Part shown: one piece after another, positions 16,470 to 24,892 of the stretch
How the letters are laid out: every line of letters begins with the position of its first letter
Position numbering within the stretch: position 1 is the first letter of the stretch
DNA from: Anaerolineales bacterium
Lineage (GTDB): Bacteria > Chloroflexota > Anaerolineae > 4572-78 > J111
Direction of reading: 5' to 3'
DNA length: 24,970 bases
Assembly (NCBI GenBank): GCA_012032575.1
Contig: JAAUSP010000033.1
Coordinates: 1-24,970 of the forward strand
Made by a program: the position numbers and the translations under genes
Notes under the pieces: generated by a model
What the model was told of the DNA's origin: nothing
The model's database searches: none
The model's input: only the letters and a program-made list of their open reading frames with translations

Positions 16470-16844
16470 TTAAAATTTCAGCCCAGCTTCGCGCGAGGCG
16501 TCGGCCAATGCTTTAACTCGACCGTGATATTTATAACCACCCCGGTCAAAGACAACCTGAGTAATGCCTGCTTCCAACGCCCGTTCGGCCACCAGTTTAC
16601 CCACCAGTGTAGCTCGTTCTGTCTTGCCTTTACCAGTGGTTATCTCTGCTTCTCTAACGTTGGCATCCAGGCTGGAAGCTGAAACCAGAGTTACCCCTTT
16701 GGTATCGTCAATGACCTGCGCATAAATATGGTTCAAACTGCGAAACACGTTCAAGCGCGGTCGTTCGGGCAACCCGGATAAATGTTTGCGTACTCGCGCT
16801 TGGCGGCGCTTTCTGGCTATGTATGACGGATTAGTTTTTCCCAT
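16470..16844 (-). CDS. rplR: 50S ribosomal protein L18
   Basis: 124 residues. [20 protein letters not shown], then [18 protein letters not shown] and the ending [19 protein letters not shown] are typical uL18, which binds 5S rRNA with L5. It lies between rplF and rpsE, the standard spc order. Confidence 0.97.
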   Translation of the reverse strand: MGKTNPSYIARKRRQARVRKHLSGLPERPRLNVFRSLNHIYAQVIDDTKGVTLVSASSLDANVREAEITTGKGKTERATLVGKLVAERALEAGITQVVFDRGGYKYHGRVKALADASREAGLKF

Positions 16845-16874
16845 AATTCCTCCATGAAGTAAGCCGTTTGGCGC

Positions 16875-17420
16875 TTACTTGGCCTTACCAGCCTTACCAG
16901 CTTTGCGCCGGACTTTTTCTTCAGCGTAGCGAATACCTTTACCTTTATAAGGTTCCGGGGGACGAGTCCGGCGAATCCGGGCCGAAATCTCACCCAACAT
17001 TTCCTTATCTATCCCGGTTATGGTCAAATCGCGACCAGTTTTATCAATCTCAAAACTAACTCCCTGAGGTGGCTCAAAAACAATATTATGAGAGTAGCCG
17101 ACATTCAGCACCAGTTTTTTACCTTCCACCGCCGCCTTATAGCCAACCCCTTCGATATACAACTGGCGTTTGAACCCTGAGCTGACGCCAACGACCATAT
17201 TATTCAGCAAAGCGCGGGTTAAACCATGCTTGGCACGATGGCTGCGATGATCGCTGTGGCGGGTTGTTACCACTTGACCATCTTCCTGCTTTAACTCGAT
17301 TTCAGGGGGGAAATCTCGCTGTAACTCACCTTTCGGTCCCTTCACCACCACCGAGTTTTTGTTTATATCTACGGTTACCCCTTTTGGAATAACCACAGGC
17401 AATCTACCTATTCTCGACAT
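16875..17420 (-). CDS. rplF: 50S ribosomal protein L6
   Basis: 181 residues built of the two repeated uL6 domains: MSRIGRLPVVIPKGVTVDIN at the start and ITGIDKEMLGEISARIRRTR with PPEPYKGKGIRYAEE at the end. It sits at the factor-binding site close to the sarcin-ricin loop. There is a 42-base gap after rpsH. Confidence 0.97.
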   Translation of the reverse strand: MSRIGRLPVVIPKGVTVDINKNSVVVKGPKGELQRDFPPEIELKQEDGQVVTTRHSDHRSHRAKHGLTRALLNNMVVGVSSGFKRQLYIEGVGYKAAVEGKKLVLNVGYSHNIVFEPPQGVSFEIDKTGRDLTITGIDKEMLGEISARIRRTRPPEPYKGKGIRYAEEKVRRKAGKAGKAK

Positions 17421-17462
17421 GTCATCACCTCAACTATAACCACCTCAACTAATTGGCAGCCC

Positions 17463-17867
17463 TTACCAGACGTTGCAGAGCACTTCGCCGCCTACCCCCA
17501 GGCGACGCGCCTGCCGGCCTGTCATAACCCCTTTGGAGGTAGAAACAATAGAAATACCGAGACCGCTGCGGACCCAGGGAATATCTTGCTTTTGATAATA
17601 AGCACGCCGCCCCGGTTTGCTAACCCGTTCCAAATCGGTAATCACCGATTTAGGGTGGCGTTCGCGGGTATATTTCAAGTGAATTAACAGCGTCGAGCCA
17701 ATCTTGCCAGGCAAAACTTCATAATCCTGAATAAAGCCTTCTTCTTTTAGAATCTTGGCAATGGCCTCACGCACTTTAGAACTGGGCATCGCCGCTTGAG
17801 CATGACGAGCCATACAGGCATTTCTAATGCGGGTCAGCATATCGGCAATGGGATCAATAACGCTCAT
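17463..17867 (-). CDS. rpsH: 30S ribosomal protein S8
   Basis: 134 residues. [17 protein letters not shown] at the start and [18 protein letters not shown] with [12 protein letters not shown] at the end identify uS8. In E. coli S8 regulates the spc operon by binding mRNA near rplE; an equivalent site was not recognised here. The 99-base spacer upstream contains a long imperfect palindrome. Confidence 0.97.
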   Translation of the reverse strand: MSVIDPIADMLTRIRNACMARHAQAAMPSSKVREAIAKILKEEGFIQDYEVLPGKIGSTLLIHLKYTRERHPKSVITDLERVSKPGRRAYYQKQDIPWVRSGLGISIVSTSKGVMTGRQARRLGVGGEVLCNVW

Positions 17868-17908
17868 ACAATACCTCTTCCAGAAAAATCACAAATAAAA
17901 AATACCTT

Positions 17909-17960
17909 CTTCCTGTCTGCTCGTTCTTGAACGGAATTCAGAAACGACCAGACAAGAAAG
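17909..17960 (-). other. Imperfect long hairpin in the rpsN-rpsH spacer
   Basis: The arm CTTCCTGTCTGCTCGTTCT (17909-17927) is a near-inverted copy of AGAAACGACCAGACAAGAAAG (17940-17960), with a few mismatches. It takes up half of the 99-base rpsN-rpsH spacer, which is unusually long for the spc operon. There is no U-tract after it on the - strand. Confidence 0.55.
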
Positions 17961-17966
17961 CTAATC

Positions 17967-18148
17967 TTACCAGCTTGACTTGACCACGCCGGGAATCTTA
18001 CCCTCGTTGGCCATCTGGCGAAAACAAATCCGGCACAAGCCGAAACGGCGCATATAAGCACGCGGGCGACCACACTGGCTACACCGGTTACGCACCCGCA
18101 CTTCAAATTTCCGACGTTGTTCGCGTACAATCATGCATTTTTTGCCAT
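17967..18148 (-). CDS. rpsN: 30S ribosomal protein S14, zinc-binding type Z; frame break at the start
   Basis: A short C+ type S14 of about 60 residues. From the internal ATG at 18134 the protein reads [18 protein letters not shown] and continues with [20 protein letters not shown] to the end [10 protein letters not shown] (55 residues). The zinc knuckles C18-x2-C21 and C34-x2-C37 are present. The family normally begins MAKK[CS]MI. An ATG-GCA-AAA sits at 18148 but is out of frame, because the A-run after it has six A (+ strand T-run 18138-18143) where seven would be needed. Either one A is missing from the sequence or translation starts at 18134. It lies between rplE and rpsH. Confidence 0.92.
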
Positions 18149-18157
18149 CAGTAATTC

Positions 18158-18697
18158 CTATCTTTTAAAGGGCATCCCCATTAGATCCAACAGCCGCCGG
18201 CCTTCTTCATCGGTTTTGGCTGTGGTGACAATATTAATTTCCATCCCACGCAGCTTGTCAATCTTATCGTAATCAATCTCAGGCCAGGACAACTGCTCGG
18301 TTAGACCCAGGCTGTAGTTGCCGCGCCCGTCAAAACTGTCAGCCGATATTCCGCGAAAGTCACGCTGGCGGGCCAACGAAATGTTAATTAACCTGTCCAA
18401 AAAATCCCACATGCGGATACCACGCAGAGTCACTTTGGCCCCAATCGGGTTGCCCTCACGCAGCTTAAACGTAGCAATAGACTTTTTGGCGCGGGTAATC
18501 ACTGGGCGCTGACCGGTAATGATCCGCAGATCACCCGTAGCATTTTCCAGGGCTTTGGCGTTTTGCAACGCTTCTCCCAGACCGATATTTACGACTGCTT
18601 TGGCAATGCGCGGCACTTCGTTGATATTGGAGTAGTTAAACTCCTTTTGCAAGGCCGGCACTACCTCATCTTTATACTTATCCTTTAATCGAGGCAT
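18158..18697 (-). CDS. rplE: 50S ribosomal protein L5
   Basis: 179 residues. [40 protein letters not shown] and [20 protein letters not shown] are uL5 signatures. It binds 5S rRNA and contacts P-site tRNA. It lies 20 bases after rplX and just before rpsN, as usual. Confidence 0.97.
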   Translation of the reverse strand: MPRLKDKYKDEVVPALQKEFNYSNINEVPRIAKAVVNIGLGEALQNAKALENATGDLRIITGQRPVITRAKKSIATFKLREGNPIGAKVTLRGIRMWDFLDRLINISLARQRDFRGISADSFDGRGNYSLGLTEQLSWPEIDYDKIDKLRGMEINIVTTAKTDEEGRRLLDLMGMPFKR

Positions 18698-18717
18698 AAT
18701 TGTTTCCTTACCAAAAA

Positions 18718-19086
18718 TTACGACACTTTATCAATCGGCGTGCCGCAGCGTTTACAAACTCGCATTTTTTTGTCCCCTTCAATCCGAAAGCCAACCCGGC
18801 TGGCTTCATCACAACTGGGGCAAACCAACATTACATTTGAAATATGCACCGGCACTTCCCGTTCGATAATACCGGTTTGGGTGCGGGTCTGGCTGATGGG
18901 CCGCTGATGCTTTTTGCGAATATTAACCCCTCTGACGACCAGTTTATCGCCATCAGCATTACGCCGCACCCGGCGATTATCGCGATCAACATACCAATCT
19001 ACCAGAACTTTTTCCACCTCGCCCCGCGCGCCGATTTCATTGCCGGTAATAACCTGAACCGTATCACCTTTTTTAATTCGCTGCAT
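18718..19086 (-). CDS. rplX: 50S ribosomal protein L24 with C-terminal zinc ribbon
   Basis: 122 residues from ATG 19086, which follows AAGGAG. The KOW motif region ([20 protein letters not shown]) lies at about 5-24, and [15 protein letters not shown] with [11 protein letters not shown] forms an intact C-x2-C...C-x2-C knuckle in the C-terminal part. The open frame continues upstream to 19197 but overlaps rplN there and was rejected. L24 is an early 50S assembly initiator. Confidence 0.96.
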   Translation of the reverse strand: MQRIKKGDTVQVITGNEIGARGEVEKVLVDWYVDRDNRRVRRNADGDKLVVRGVNIRKKHQRPISQTRTQTGIIEREVPVHISNVMLVCPSCDEASRVGFRIEGDKKMRVCKRCGTPIDKVS

Positions 19087-19123
19087 GTTTAATCTCCTTA
19101 ATGTACCAGTGGCGCTGAAACGG

Positions 19124-19495
19124 CTAAAGCACTTCCGGGGCCAGCGACACAATCCGCATAAACCCTTTTTCACGCAGTTCACGCGCGACAGGTCCAAAGA
19201 TACGAGTACCGCGCGGGCCTTTGGCTTCCGAGTCTAAAATGACGGCAGCATTATCATCAAATTTGATGTAAGAACCATCGGGCCGACCTATTTCTTTGGT
19301 CGTCCGCACTACCACTGCCTTGACCACATCACCCTTTTTCACTGAACCCTGCGGAGCCGCTTGCTTTACCGCAGCCACAATCACATCGCCAACCGTTGCA
19401 TAGCGGCGTCGTGAACCACCAACTACCTGGATACACAGAATTTCTTTGGCCCCGCTGTTATCCGCCACTTTCAGACGGCTTTCTTGTTGTATCAT
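19124..19495 (-). CDS. rplN: 50S ribosomal protein L14
   Basis: 123 residues, the family length. [20 protein letters not shown], then [19 protein letters not shown] and [20 protein letters not shown] identify uL14, which forms an intersubunit bridge and binds the silencing factor RsfS. It follows rpsQ by 44 bases. Confidence 0.97.
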   Translation of the reverse strand: MIQQESRLKVADNSGAKEILCIQVVGGSRRRYATVGDVIVAAVKQAAPQGSVKKGDVVKAVVVRTTKEIGRPDGSYIKFDDNAAVILDSEAKGPRGTRIFGPVARELREKGFMRIVSLAPEVL

Positions 19496-19539
19496 GATCT
19501 TTTACTCCACCACTCTCAAGATAAATCAACCCGCAGGTT

Positions 19540-19797
19540 CTAGGCTTCCTGTTTCTCCAGAATTTCTACCAAAGCCCAGCGCTTTTCTTTACTCATTGGT
19601 TTGGACTCGATGATCTTAACCATATCGCCCATGTGCGCGCTATTTTGCTCGTCGTGCGCTTTGTACTTTTTATGATAGCGCATAACTTTACCATACTGAG
19701 GATGGCGCTTGATCCGGTCCACCTGCACTACAATGGTTTTGTCCATTTTATCGCTGGTCACCCGACCTACCAAAACTTTACGTTGCTCTCTAGCCAT
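19540..19797 (-). CDS. rpsQ: 30S ribosomal protein S17
   Basis: 85 residues. [20 protein letters not shown] and the later [20 protein letters not shown] with [13 protein letters not shown] fit the OB-fold protein uS17. It is a primary 16S rRNA binder. It lies 26 bases after rpmC. Confidence 0.96.
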   Translation of the reverse strand: MAREQRKVLVGRVTSDKMDKTIVVQVDRIKRHPQYGKVMRYHKKYKAHDEQNSAHMGDMVKIIESKPMSKEKRWALVEILEKQEA

Positions 19798-19823
19798 TGT
19801 TGTTCAGCTCCTGATCCACTAAA

Positions 19824-20021
19824 TTAGGCGACGGCCCGTTTACGTTCACCGAGAATTGTTTTCATTCGAGCAATATCCCGTTTGAGCACGGTAAACCGGT
19901 TAGAGTCTTTTACCTGACCAATTGTTTTCTGAAAACGCAGGTTAAAAAGCTCTTCATAAGCCTCTTCCATCTTGGTTTGAATTTCGCTATCAGATAAGTT
20001 CCTAATTTCAAACGCTTGCAT
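19824..20021 (-). CDS. rpmC: 50S ribosomal protein L29
   Basis: 65 residues. MQAFEIRNLSDSEIQTKMEE, then ELFNLRFQKTIGQVKDSNRF, and the terminal helix with RDIARMKTIL are typical of the two-helix uL29, next to the peptide exit tunnel. It lies 9 bases after rplP. Confidence 0.96.
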   Translation of the reverse strand: MQAFEIRNLSDSEIQTKMEEAYEELFNLRFQKTIGQVKDSNRFTVLKRDIARMKTILGERKRAVA

Positions 20022-20030
20022 GGCTTCCCC

Positions 20031-20444
20031 CTAACCGATATTCCGCTGCACAAACTGGGTTTTGATGGGCAACTTGTGCGCGGCCAGACGCATAGCTTCT
20101 TTAGCTGAGTCTTCCGGCACACCAGCAATTTCAAATAACACCCGGCCCGGCTTGATAACCGCTACCCAGTGATCAACTGAACCTTTACCGCTACCCATTC
20201 GGGTTTCGGCGGCTTTGGCGGTTACGGGCTTATCGGGAAAAATGCGAATCCACAACTTTCCACCGCGGCGCACATAACGGACAATCGCCCGGCGAGCCGC
20301 CTCGATCTGGCGGCTGGTCATCCAGCAAGGCTCTAATGCTTGCAGGCCATACTCCCCAAAGGACACTTCTGCCCCGCGGGTCGCCTGGCCCCGCATCCTG
20401 CCCCGCATTTGCTTTCTATATTTTACACGTTTAGGCATTAACAT
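20031..20444 (-). CDS. rplP: 50S ribosomal protein L16
   Basis: 137 residues. [19 protein letters not shown] at the start is a common uL16 N-terminus, and [20 protein letters not shown] is the conserved tRNA-contact loop. ATG 20444 was chosen because AGGA at 20454-20457 is 9 bases upstream; TTG 20450 and ATG 20438 are alternatives in frame. The 111-base spacer back to rpsC holds an imperfect palindrome. Confidence 0.96.
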   Translation of the reverse strand: MLMPKRVKYRKQMRGRMRGQATRGAEVSFGEYGLQALEPCWMTSRQIEAARRAIVRYVRRGGKLWIRIFPDKPVTAKAAETRMGSGKGSVDHWVAVIKPGRVLFEIAGVPEDSAKEAMRLAAHKLPIKTQFVQRNIG

Positions 20445-20469
20445 AATCAATTTTCCTTTTCACAGCCAA

Positions 20470-20550
20470 GACAGAAGATAAAAGATCGAAGATAATAGAT
20501 AGCCTTCAACAATTCTATCTTCTATCCTCCACCTTCTATCTTTTACTGTC
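20470..20550 (-). repeat. Imperfect palindrome in the rpsC-rplP spacer
   Basis: The left arm 20470-20502 (starts GACAGAAGATAAAAGAT, ends AGATAG) and right arm 20515-20550 (starts CTATCT, ends ATCTTTTACTGTC) are inverted copies with small gaps; the innermost AGATAG/CTATCT is exact. The arms are built of AGAAGATA-like units, like the GGAGATT units in the spacer at 3.3 kb. rplP and rpsC normally abut in bacteria. Confidence 0.65.
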
Positions 20551-20555
20551 TAAAC

Positions 20556-21233
20556 TCAGGGCATTACGTAAGCCCCAACGGGCTTTTCTTCTTTGGGTTT
20601 AGGCAAAATCTCACCCTTGTAAACCCACACCTTAATCCCAATTTTGCTAAAGGTGGTTAAACCTTCAACATTAGCATAATCAATATCGGCCCGCAAGGTA
20701 TGGCGCGGGATTTGCCCTTCGCGTTGCGTTTCACGACGGGCCATATCGGAGCCGCCCAAACGCCCGCTACAGGTAATCATCACGCCCTGCGCCCCGGCTT
20801 TCATAGCCCGGCGAACCGCCTGCTTCATCGCCCGCTTGTGCGAAACCCGCTTCTCAATCTGCTGGGCAATACTCTCGCCGATAAGAAAGGCATTGATATC
20901 GGGGTTTTCAATCTCGGTCACATCAATATGGACTTTCTTCTGAGTCAGCACTTCGAGTTTCTTGCGCAGTTGGTTAACCGCCGCCCCTTTTCGTCCAATC
21001 ACAATACCGGGTTTGGAGGTACTGATTTTTACAGTGACTTGTTTGGCCGCGGGCAGGCGCTCAATTTCAACACTGGCCACACTTCCACGTTCGTGCAGGT
21101 TGAAGACCAGCTTCCGAATAGCCATGTCCTCTTCTAACAACTCACGGTATTCTTTGCCTTCAGCAAACCACCGCGCCCGATGTTCCTGCACAAATCCTAA
21201 TCTAAATCCTATGGGATGAACTTTTCGACCCAA
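20556..21233 (-). CDS. rpsC: 30S ribosomal protein S3
   Basis: 225 residues. MGRKVHPIGFRLG at the start, the KH domain loop GIVIGRKGAAV (76-86), and RAMKAGAQGVMITCSGRLGG followed by DMARRETQREGQIPRHTLRA are uS3 hallmarks. It lines the mRNA entry channel. It is flanked on both sides by spacers of about 110 bases with palindromes, unlike the close packing usual in the S10 operon. Confidence 0.97.
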   Translation of the reverse strand: MGRKVHPIGFRLGFVQEHRARWFAEGKEYRELLEEDMAIRKLVFNLHERGSVASVEIERLPAAKQVTVKISTSKPGIVIGRKGAAVNQLRKKLEVLTQKKVHIDVTEIENPDINAFLIGESIAQQIEKRVSHKRAMKQAVRRAMKAGAQGVMITCSGRLGGSDMARRETQREGQIPRHTLRADIDYANVEGLTTFSKIGIKVWVYKGEILPKPKEEKPVGAYVMP

Positions 21234-21268
21234 GCTATATCTCCTTCATAAACAGTAGACAGTAAACG

Positions 21269-21293
21269 GCACCCCTTCGGGTGCGCCGAAGGG
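21269..21293 (-). repeat. GC-rich palindromes in the rplV-rpsC spacer
   Basis: CCCTTCGG (21273-21280) pairs exactly with CCGAAGGG (21286-21293) around GTGCG. An overlapping alternative GCACCC (21269-21274)/GGGTGC (21279-21284) has a four-base loop. The rest of the 112-base spacer (21234-21345) has no gene. The two stems are mutually exclusive. Confidence 0.7.
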
Positions 21294-21345
21294 CGTAAAC
21301 AGGGGATTTATCGCACCTGCTACTTGTTGCTGCCCTGCGACTTTG

Positions 21346-21693
21346 CTACCCTTTTTTCTCTTCCAACACCACCGTAATGTGGGAGAGGCGTTTTTTGATC
21401 GGTTTGAACCGGCCTCGCGCACCATATCGTGCCCGGCGCAGTCGCGGTCCCTCATCCACAGAAATAGTGGCAATGACCATATCTTCCGCGTCGAGGGCAA
21501 AATTTTCCTCCGCGTTAGCCAGGGCGCTTTTCACAGTCTTGTAAACTGGATCAGCCGCTGCCTGCGGCAATAACTTTAATACTTCTAAAGCTTGCTGCGC
21601 CGGCATGCCCCGCACACTATTGACCACCCGGCGCATCTTGATCGGCGCACCGATAATATACTTACTTACTGCTCTAACTTGAAAATCAGCCAT
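21346..21693 (-). CDS. rplV: 50S ribosomal protein L22
   Basis: 115 residues. KYIIGAPIKMRRVVNSVRGM near the N-terminus, LANAEENFALDAEDMVIATI, and the tunnel loop region GPRLRRARYGARGRFKPIKK identify uL22, whose hairpin lines the exit tunnel at the macrolide site. A GAGG site precedes ATG 21693, 12 bases after rpsS. Confidence 0.97.
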   Translation of the reverse strand: MADFQVRAVSKYIIGAPIKMRRVVNSVRGMPAQQALEVLKLLPQAAADPVYKTVKSALANAEENFALDAEDMVIATISVDEGPRLRRARYGARGRFKPIKKRLSHITVVLEEKKG

Positions 21694-21705
21694 CGTCTTA
21701 ACCTC

Positions 21706-21981
21706 TTAACGGGTAGACTTTTCTTTGGCCACGTGGCCGCGGAAAAATCGAGTCGGCACAAATTCACCCAGCCGATGGCCGACCATATTTTCGGTGATGT
21801 AAATCGGCACATGGCGGCGACCATCATGAATGGCCAGGGTGTGTCCCACCATCTGCGGAAAGATAGTGCTTGCCCGCGACCAGGTGCGGATAACCCGTTT
21901 TTCGCCGGCCGCATTCATCGTTTCAATCTTTTTCAACAGTTTCGGCTCAATAAATGGGCCTTTTTTCAACGAACGAGTCAT
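21706..21981 (-). CDS. rpsS: 30S ribosomal protein S19
   Basis: 91 residues. [40 protein letters not shown] and the end [20 protein letters not shown] are uS19. It is a head protein close to the A-site finger bridge. It follows rplB by 19 bases. Confidence 0.97.
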   Translation of the reverse strand: MTRSLKKGPFIEPKLLKKIETMNAAGEKRVIRTWSRASTIFPQMVGHTLAIHDGRRHVPIYITENMVGHRLGEFVPTRFFRGHVAKEKSTR

Positions 21982-22000
21982 TGGCTAATCTCCTCTGCCC

Positions 22001-22837
22001 TTACCGTCTCTTATTCCGCCGGCTGCGTACAATGTACTGCTCGGTGCGTTTATTGGTGCGGGTTTTAGCGCCCAAGGCTGGTTTACCCCACGGCGTTTTG
22101 GGGGCAGCCATACCCACCGGCGACCGGCCTTCACCACCACCGTGTGGATGGCTGTTCGGGTCTTGCGCGGTACCACGCACCCCTGGTCGAATACCTAACC
22201 AGCGTTTGCGTCCGGCTTTGCCCAGTACCACGTTGCTGTGGTCCACATTACCCACCTGACCAATAGTCGCCAGGCAGTTTTGGCTAATCAAACGCACCTC
22301 ACCGCTGGGCATGCGCACCTGGGCGTAAGAACCTTCTTTGGCCAATAACTGGGCCGAAACCCCGGCCGAACGAACCAACTGTCCGCCCTTGCCCGGCTGT
22401 AGCTCAATGTTATGCACCTGCGTACCCAGGGGAATACGGTAAATTGGCAGAGCATTGCCTACCCGGATTTCCGCCGTCGGGCCTGACATCACCGTATCGC
22501 CCACTTTCAGACCAACCGGGGCCAGAATATAGCGTTTTTCGCCGTCGGCGTAAACAACCAGAGCAATTCGAGCGGTCCGATTGGGATCGTATTCAATCGA
22601 ACTGACTTTAGCCGCAATCCCGTGCTTGTCTCGTTTGAAGTCAACCAGGCGATAGCGCTGTTTATGACCACCCCCACGATGCCGCACTGTAATCCGGCCT
22701 TGATTATTACGGCCCGATTTCTTTTGAAGCGGAGCAAGCAGACTTTTCTCCGGCCCAACATGCGTAATTTCTTCAAAGGTCGAAACCGACATTCCCCGCC
22801 GGCCGGCTGAGGTCGGTTTGTATAATTTTACTGGCAT
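22001..22837 (-). CDS. rplB: 50S ribosomal protein L2
   Basis: 278 residues. [20 protein letters not shown] (42-61) and the conserved loop [13 protein letters not shown] beginning at H230 identify uL2. This loop lies near the peptidyl transferase centre, and the corresponding His is important for activity in E. coli. Only 3 bases separate it from rplW, which suggests translational coupling. Confidence 0.98.
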   Translation of the reverse strand: MPVKLYKPTSAGRRGMSVSTFEEITHVGPEKSLLAPLQKKSGRNNQGRITVRHRGGGHKQRYRLVDFKRDKHGIAAKVSSIEYDPNRTARIALVVYADGEKRYILAPVGLKVGDTVMSGPTAEIRVGNALPIYRIPLGTQVHNIELQPGKGGQLVRSAGVSAQLLAKEGSYAQVRMPSGEVRLISQNCLATIGQVGNVDHSNVVLGKAGRKRWLGIRPGVRGTAQDPNSHPHGGGEGRSPVGMAAPKTPWGKPALGAKTRTNKRTEQYIVRSRRNKRR

Positions 22838-22840
22838 AGC

Positions 22841-23134
22841 TTATACCCCCTCAAAAGCTTCGATGCGCTGCCCAGGGAGCAGGGTCACAACAGCCTTCTT
22901 CTGAGCCGACTGCCGCTGAACACGCTTACGGCCCCAGCGCCCAAATTTAGGCGCTCGATTGATGATACGCACCTTGACCACATCTACATTAAAAATATAG
23001 GAGACGGCCTGAGCCACTTCAACTTTGTTAGCCCACTGATGAACCATAAAAGTATATTGCCCTAACTCAGCCGCAAGATTACTCTTTTCTGTATTGATCG
23101 GGCGGATAATAACCGCGTAAGGATTCATTTCCAT
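22841..23134 (-). CDS. rplW: 50S ribosomal protein L23
   Basis: 97 residues. YAVIIRPINTEKSNLAAELG and the later VNVDVVKVRIINRAPK-like stretch (here FNVDVVKVRIINRAPKFGR) fit uL23, the docking site at the tunnel exit for trigger factor and SRP. ATG 23134 was preferred because GGGAG lies about 10 bases upstream; the second ATG at 23128 is possible. Confidence 0.96.
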   Translation of the reverse strand: MEMNPYAVIIRPINTEKSNLAAELGQYTFMVHQWANKVEVAQAVSYIFNVDVVKVRIINRAPKFGRWGRKRVQRQSAQKKAVVTLLPGQRIEAFEGV

Positions 23135-23161
23135 CGTAAATTTTCTCCCGCCTCAGCCTAT

Positions 23162-23782
23162 CTAACCCAAAAAACTTTCAATCTGAGTTACTGCATCTTT
23201 GGGTATAATCACATAGCTGTGGCCTAAAAGGTCGCGGATGTTAAGGTATCCGGCCCGGATAGTTTTAACGTTTTCCAGATTGCGGGCGCTCTTTTCCACA
23301 TTCTCGTTGCGTTCGGGCAGCAGGATGACCGCACTGCCGGAAACCTGGAGATTATCCAGCAACTGCAACACTTCAACGGTCTTGGGTTGATCGAAGACCA
23401 GCTTATCCAACACAATAATCTGCTCCGCCGCTGCTTTAGCCGATAAGGCCGACCGCAAGGCCAACCGCCGCATTTTACGCGGCATCTTTTGGGTGTAATC
23501 ACGCGGAACTGGTCCGTGTGCTTTACCACCACCCACAAAGATAGGTGCTTTGCGAGAACCGTGCCGGGCGCGGCCTGTCCCTTTTTGCCGGAACCACTTT
23601 GCCGTTGTCCGAGACACTTCAGCCCGTGTTTTGGCATGATGTGTACCCAGACGCTGATTGGCTAATTGGCGCACCAATGCCTGATGCATAACCGCAGTGT
23701 TGGGTTCGATTCCAAAAATGTCATCGCGCAAATCGAGCTCTTCTATCGTCGTGCCGCTGGTGTTTTTAACATTTACCTTCAT
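23162..23782 (-). CDS. rplD: 50S ribosomal protein L4
   Basis: 206 residues. The extended tunnel loop is clear: [19 protein letters not shown] from about residue 62, followed by [10 protein letters not shown]. The C-terminal Rossmann-like part includes [20 protein letters not shown]. Its ATG overlaps the rplC stop by 4 bases (ATGA), so translation is coupled. In E. coli L4 represses the S10 operon; the leader would be outside this window or upstream of rpsJ. Confidence 0.97.
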   Translation of the reverse strand: MKVNVKNTSGTTIEELDLRDDIFGIEPNTAVMHQALVRQLANQRLGTHHAKTRAEVSRTTAKWFRQKGTGRARHGSRKAPIFVGGGKAHGPVPRDYTQKMPRKMRRLALRSALSAKAAAEQIIVLDKLVFDQPKTVEVLQLLDNLQVSGSAVILLPERNENVEKSARNLENVKTIRAGYLNIRDLLGHSYVIIPKDAVTQIESFLG

Positions 23783-24420
23783 TGCCCACTCTTACCTTTC
23801 ACCGCTTTACGCACAATTACCAGGCCATTTTTAGCCCCAGGGATAGCGCCACGAACCGCAATGACATTCTTCTCGGCATCTACCAGAGCCACCTTGAGAT
23901 TCTGCACCGTGACTCGATCATTGCCCATCCGCCCCGCCATGCGCGTACCTTTCCAGACACGCCCCGGCGTTGTGCCGGCCCCAATCGAGCCGGGCGCACG
24001 CCAACGGTCAGATTGACCGTGTGTTTTAGGACCGCCACTAAATCCATGCCGCTTGACCGCGCCGGCAAAACCTTTACCCTTGCTGGTGCCAATCACATCT
24101 ACAGTATCACCGGCTGCAAAAACCGAGGCATCAATCTTCTGCCCTTCCTGATAATCATCAGGGTTAGCCACCCGAAATTCGCGCAGGTATTTCACTGCCG
24201 GAGAACCCGTTTTCTTCAGATGACCCGCTTTCGGTTTGTTCAGGCTTTTCTGGCGCAAATCGCCAAAACCCAACTGAACGGCACTGTAGCCATCATTTTC
24301 AACAGTTTTCTTTTGCGTAACATAGCAAGGCCCAGCCTCGATGATGGTCACGGGAATAATAATCCCTTTCTCATCAACGATCTGGGTCATGCCAACTTTC
24401 TTGCCCAATATTTCCGTCAT
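23779..24420 (-). CDS. rplC: 50S ribosomal protein L3
   Basis: 213 residues. [19 protein letters not shown] at the start, [20 protein letters not shown] (111-130), and [20 protein letters not shown] identify uL3, one of the two assembly initiators of the 50S subunit. The 116-base spacer from rpsJ is longer than usual and contains hairpins. The gene overlaps rplD by 4 bases. Confidence 0.98.
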   Translation of the reverse strand: MTEILGKKVGMTQIVDEKGIIIPVTIIEAGPCYVTQKKTVENDGYSAVQLGFGDLRQKSLNKPKAGHLKKTGSPAVKYLREFRVANPDDYQEGQKIDASVFAAGDTVDVIGTSKGKGFAGAVKRHGFSGGPKTHGQSDRWRAPGSIGAGTTPGRVWKGTRMAGRMGNDRVTVQNLKVALVDAEKNVIAVRGAIPGAKNGLVIVRKAVKGKSGQ

Positions 24421-24428
24421 TTTTGTTT

Positions 24429-24472
24429 GGGTTCAGGAACTGTAACCTCAGCGGCCATCATTCCTGGAACCC
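24429..24472 (-). other. Hairpin in the rpsJ-rplC spacer
   Basis: GGGTTCAGGAA (24429-24439) pairs with TTCCTGGAACCC (24461-24472), leaving one bulged base. A short CGCGC/GCGCG pair follows further upstream near 24495-24515. The spacer (24421-24536) holds no gene. Function unknown; it could affect rplC translation. Confidence 0.5.
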
Positions 24473-24536
24473 GTTCCCCTTTCCCATTCTTATCCGCGCT
24501 GCCAGTAAGGGCGCGTGTTAACTAAGAATTTCTATC

Positions 24537-24842
24537 TTATTTGATCTCAACATCCACACCGGCCGGCAAATTTAGCCGAACCAGAGCGTCAATAGTTTTT
24601 GATTTTGGATCCACCACATCAATCAAACGCTTGTGGGTGCGGATCTCAAACTGCTCGCGTGAGTCCTTGTCAATGAACGGTGAGCGCAGCACTGTGAACT
24701 TCTCGATTTTGGTTGGCAGCGGAACTGGCCCTACCACAACGGCTCCGGTTCGTTCGGCTGTATCTACAATCTGTCGCACCGACTGATCCAACACGCGGTG
24801 ATCATATGCTTTCAATCGAATTCTTATTCTATGTTTGGACAT
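24537..24842 (-). CDS. rpsJ: 30S ribosomal protein S10
   Basis: 101 residues. [20 protein letters not shown], then [20 protein letters not shown] and [20 protein letters not shown] are uS10 (NusE) signatures. Besides its 30S role it works in transcription antitermination with NusB. First gene of the S10 cluster, 50 bases after tuf. Confidence 0.98.
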   Translation of the reverse strand: MSKHRIRIRLKAYDHRVLDQSVRQIVDTAERTGAVVVGPVPLPTKIEKFTVLRSPFIDKDSREQFEIRTHKRLIDVVDPKSKTIDALVRLNLPAGVDVEIK

Positions 24843-24892
24843 AGTTTCTCCGTTGCTTAGGTTGCGGCGCTTACCGTCGCGGCTTGTCTGAC

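Noticed and set aside
17864..18130. An 88-residue open frame on the - strand over rpsN
   Set aside because: It is an out-of-frame reading of the S14 gene; the S14 zinc-knuckle protein in the neighbouring frame explains the sequence.
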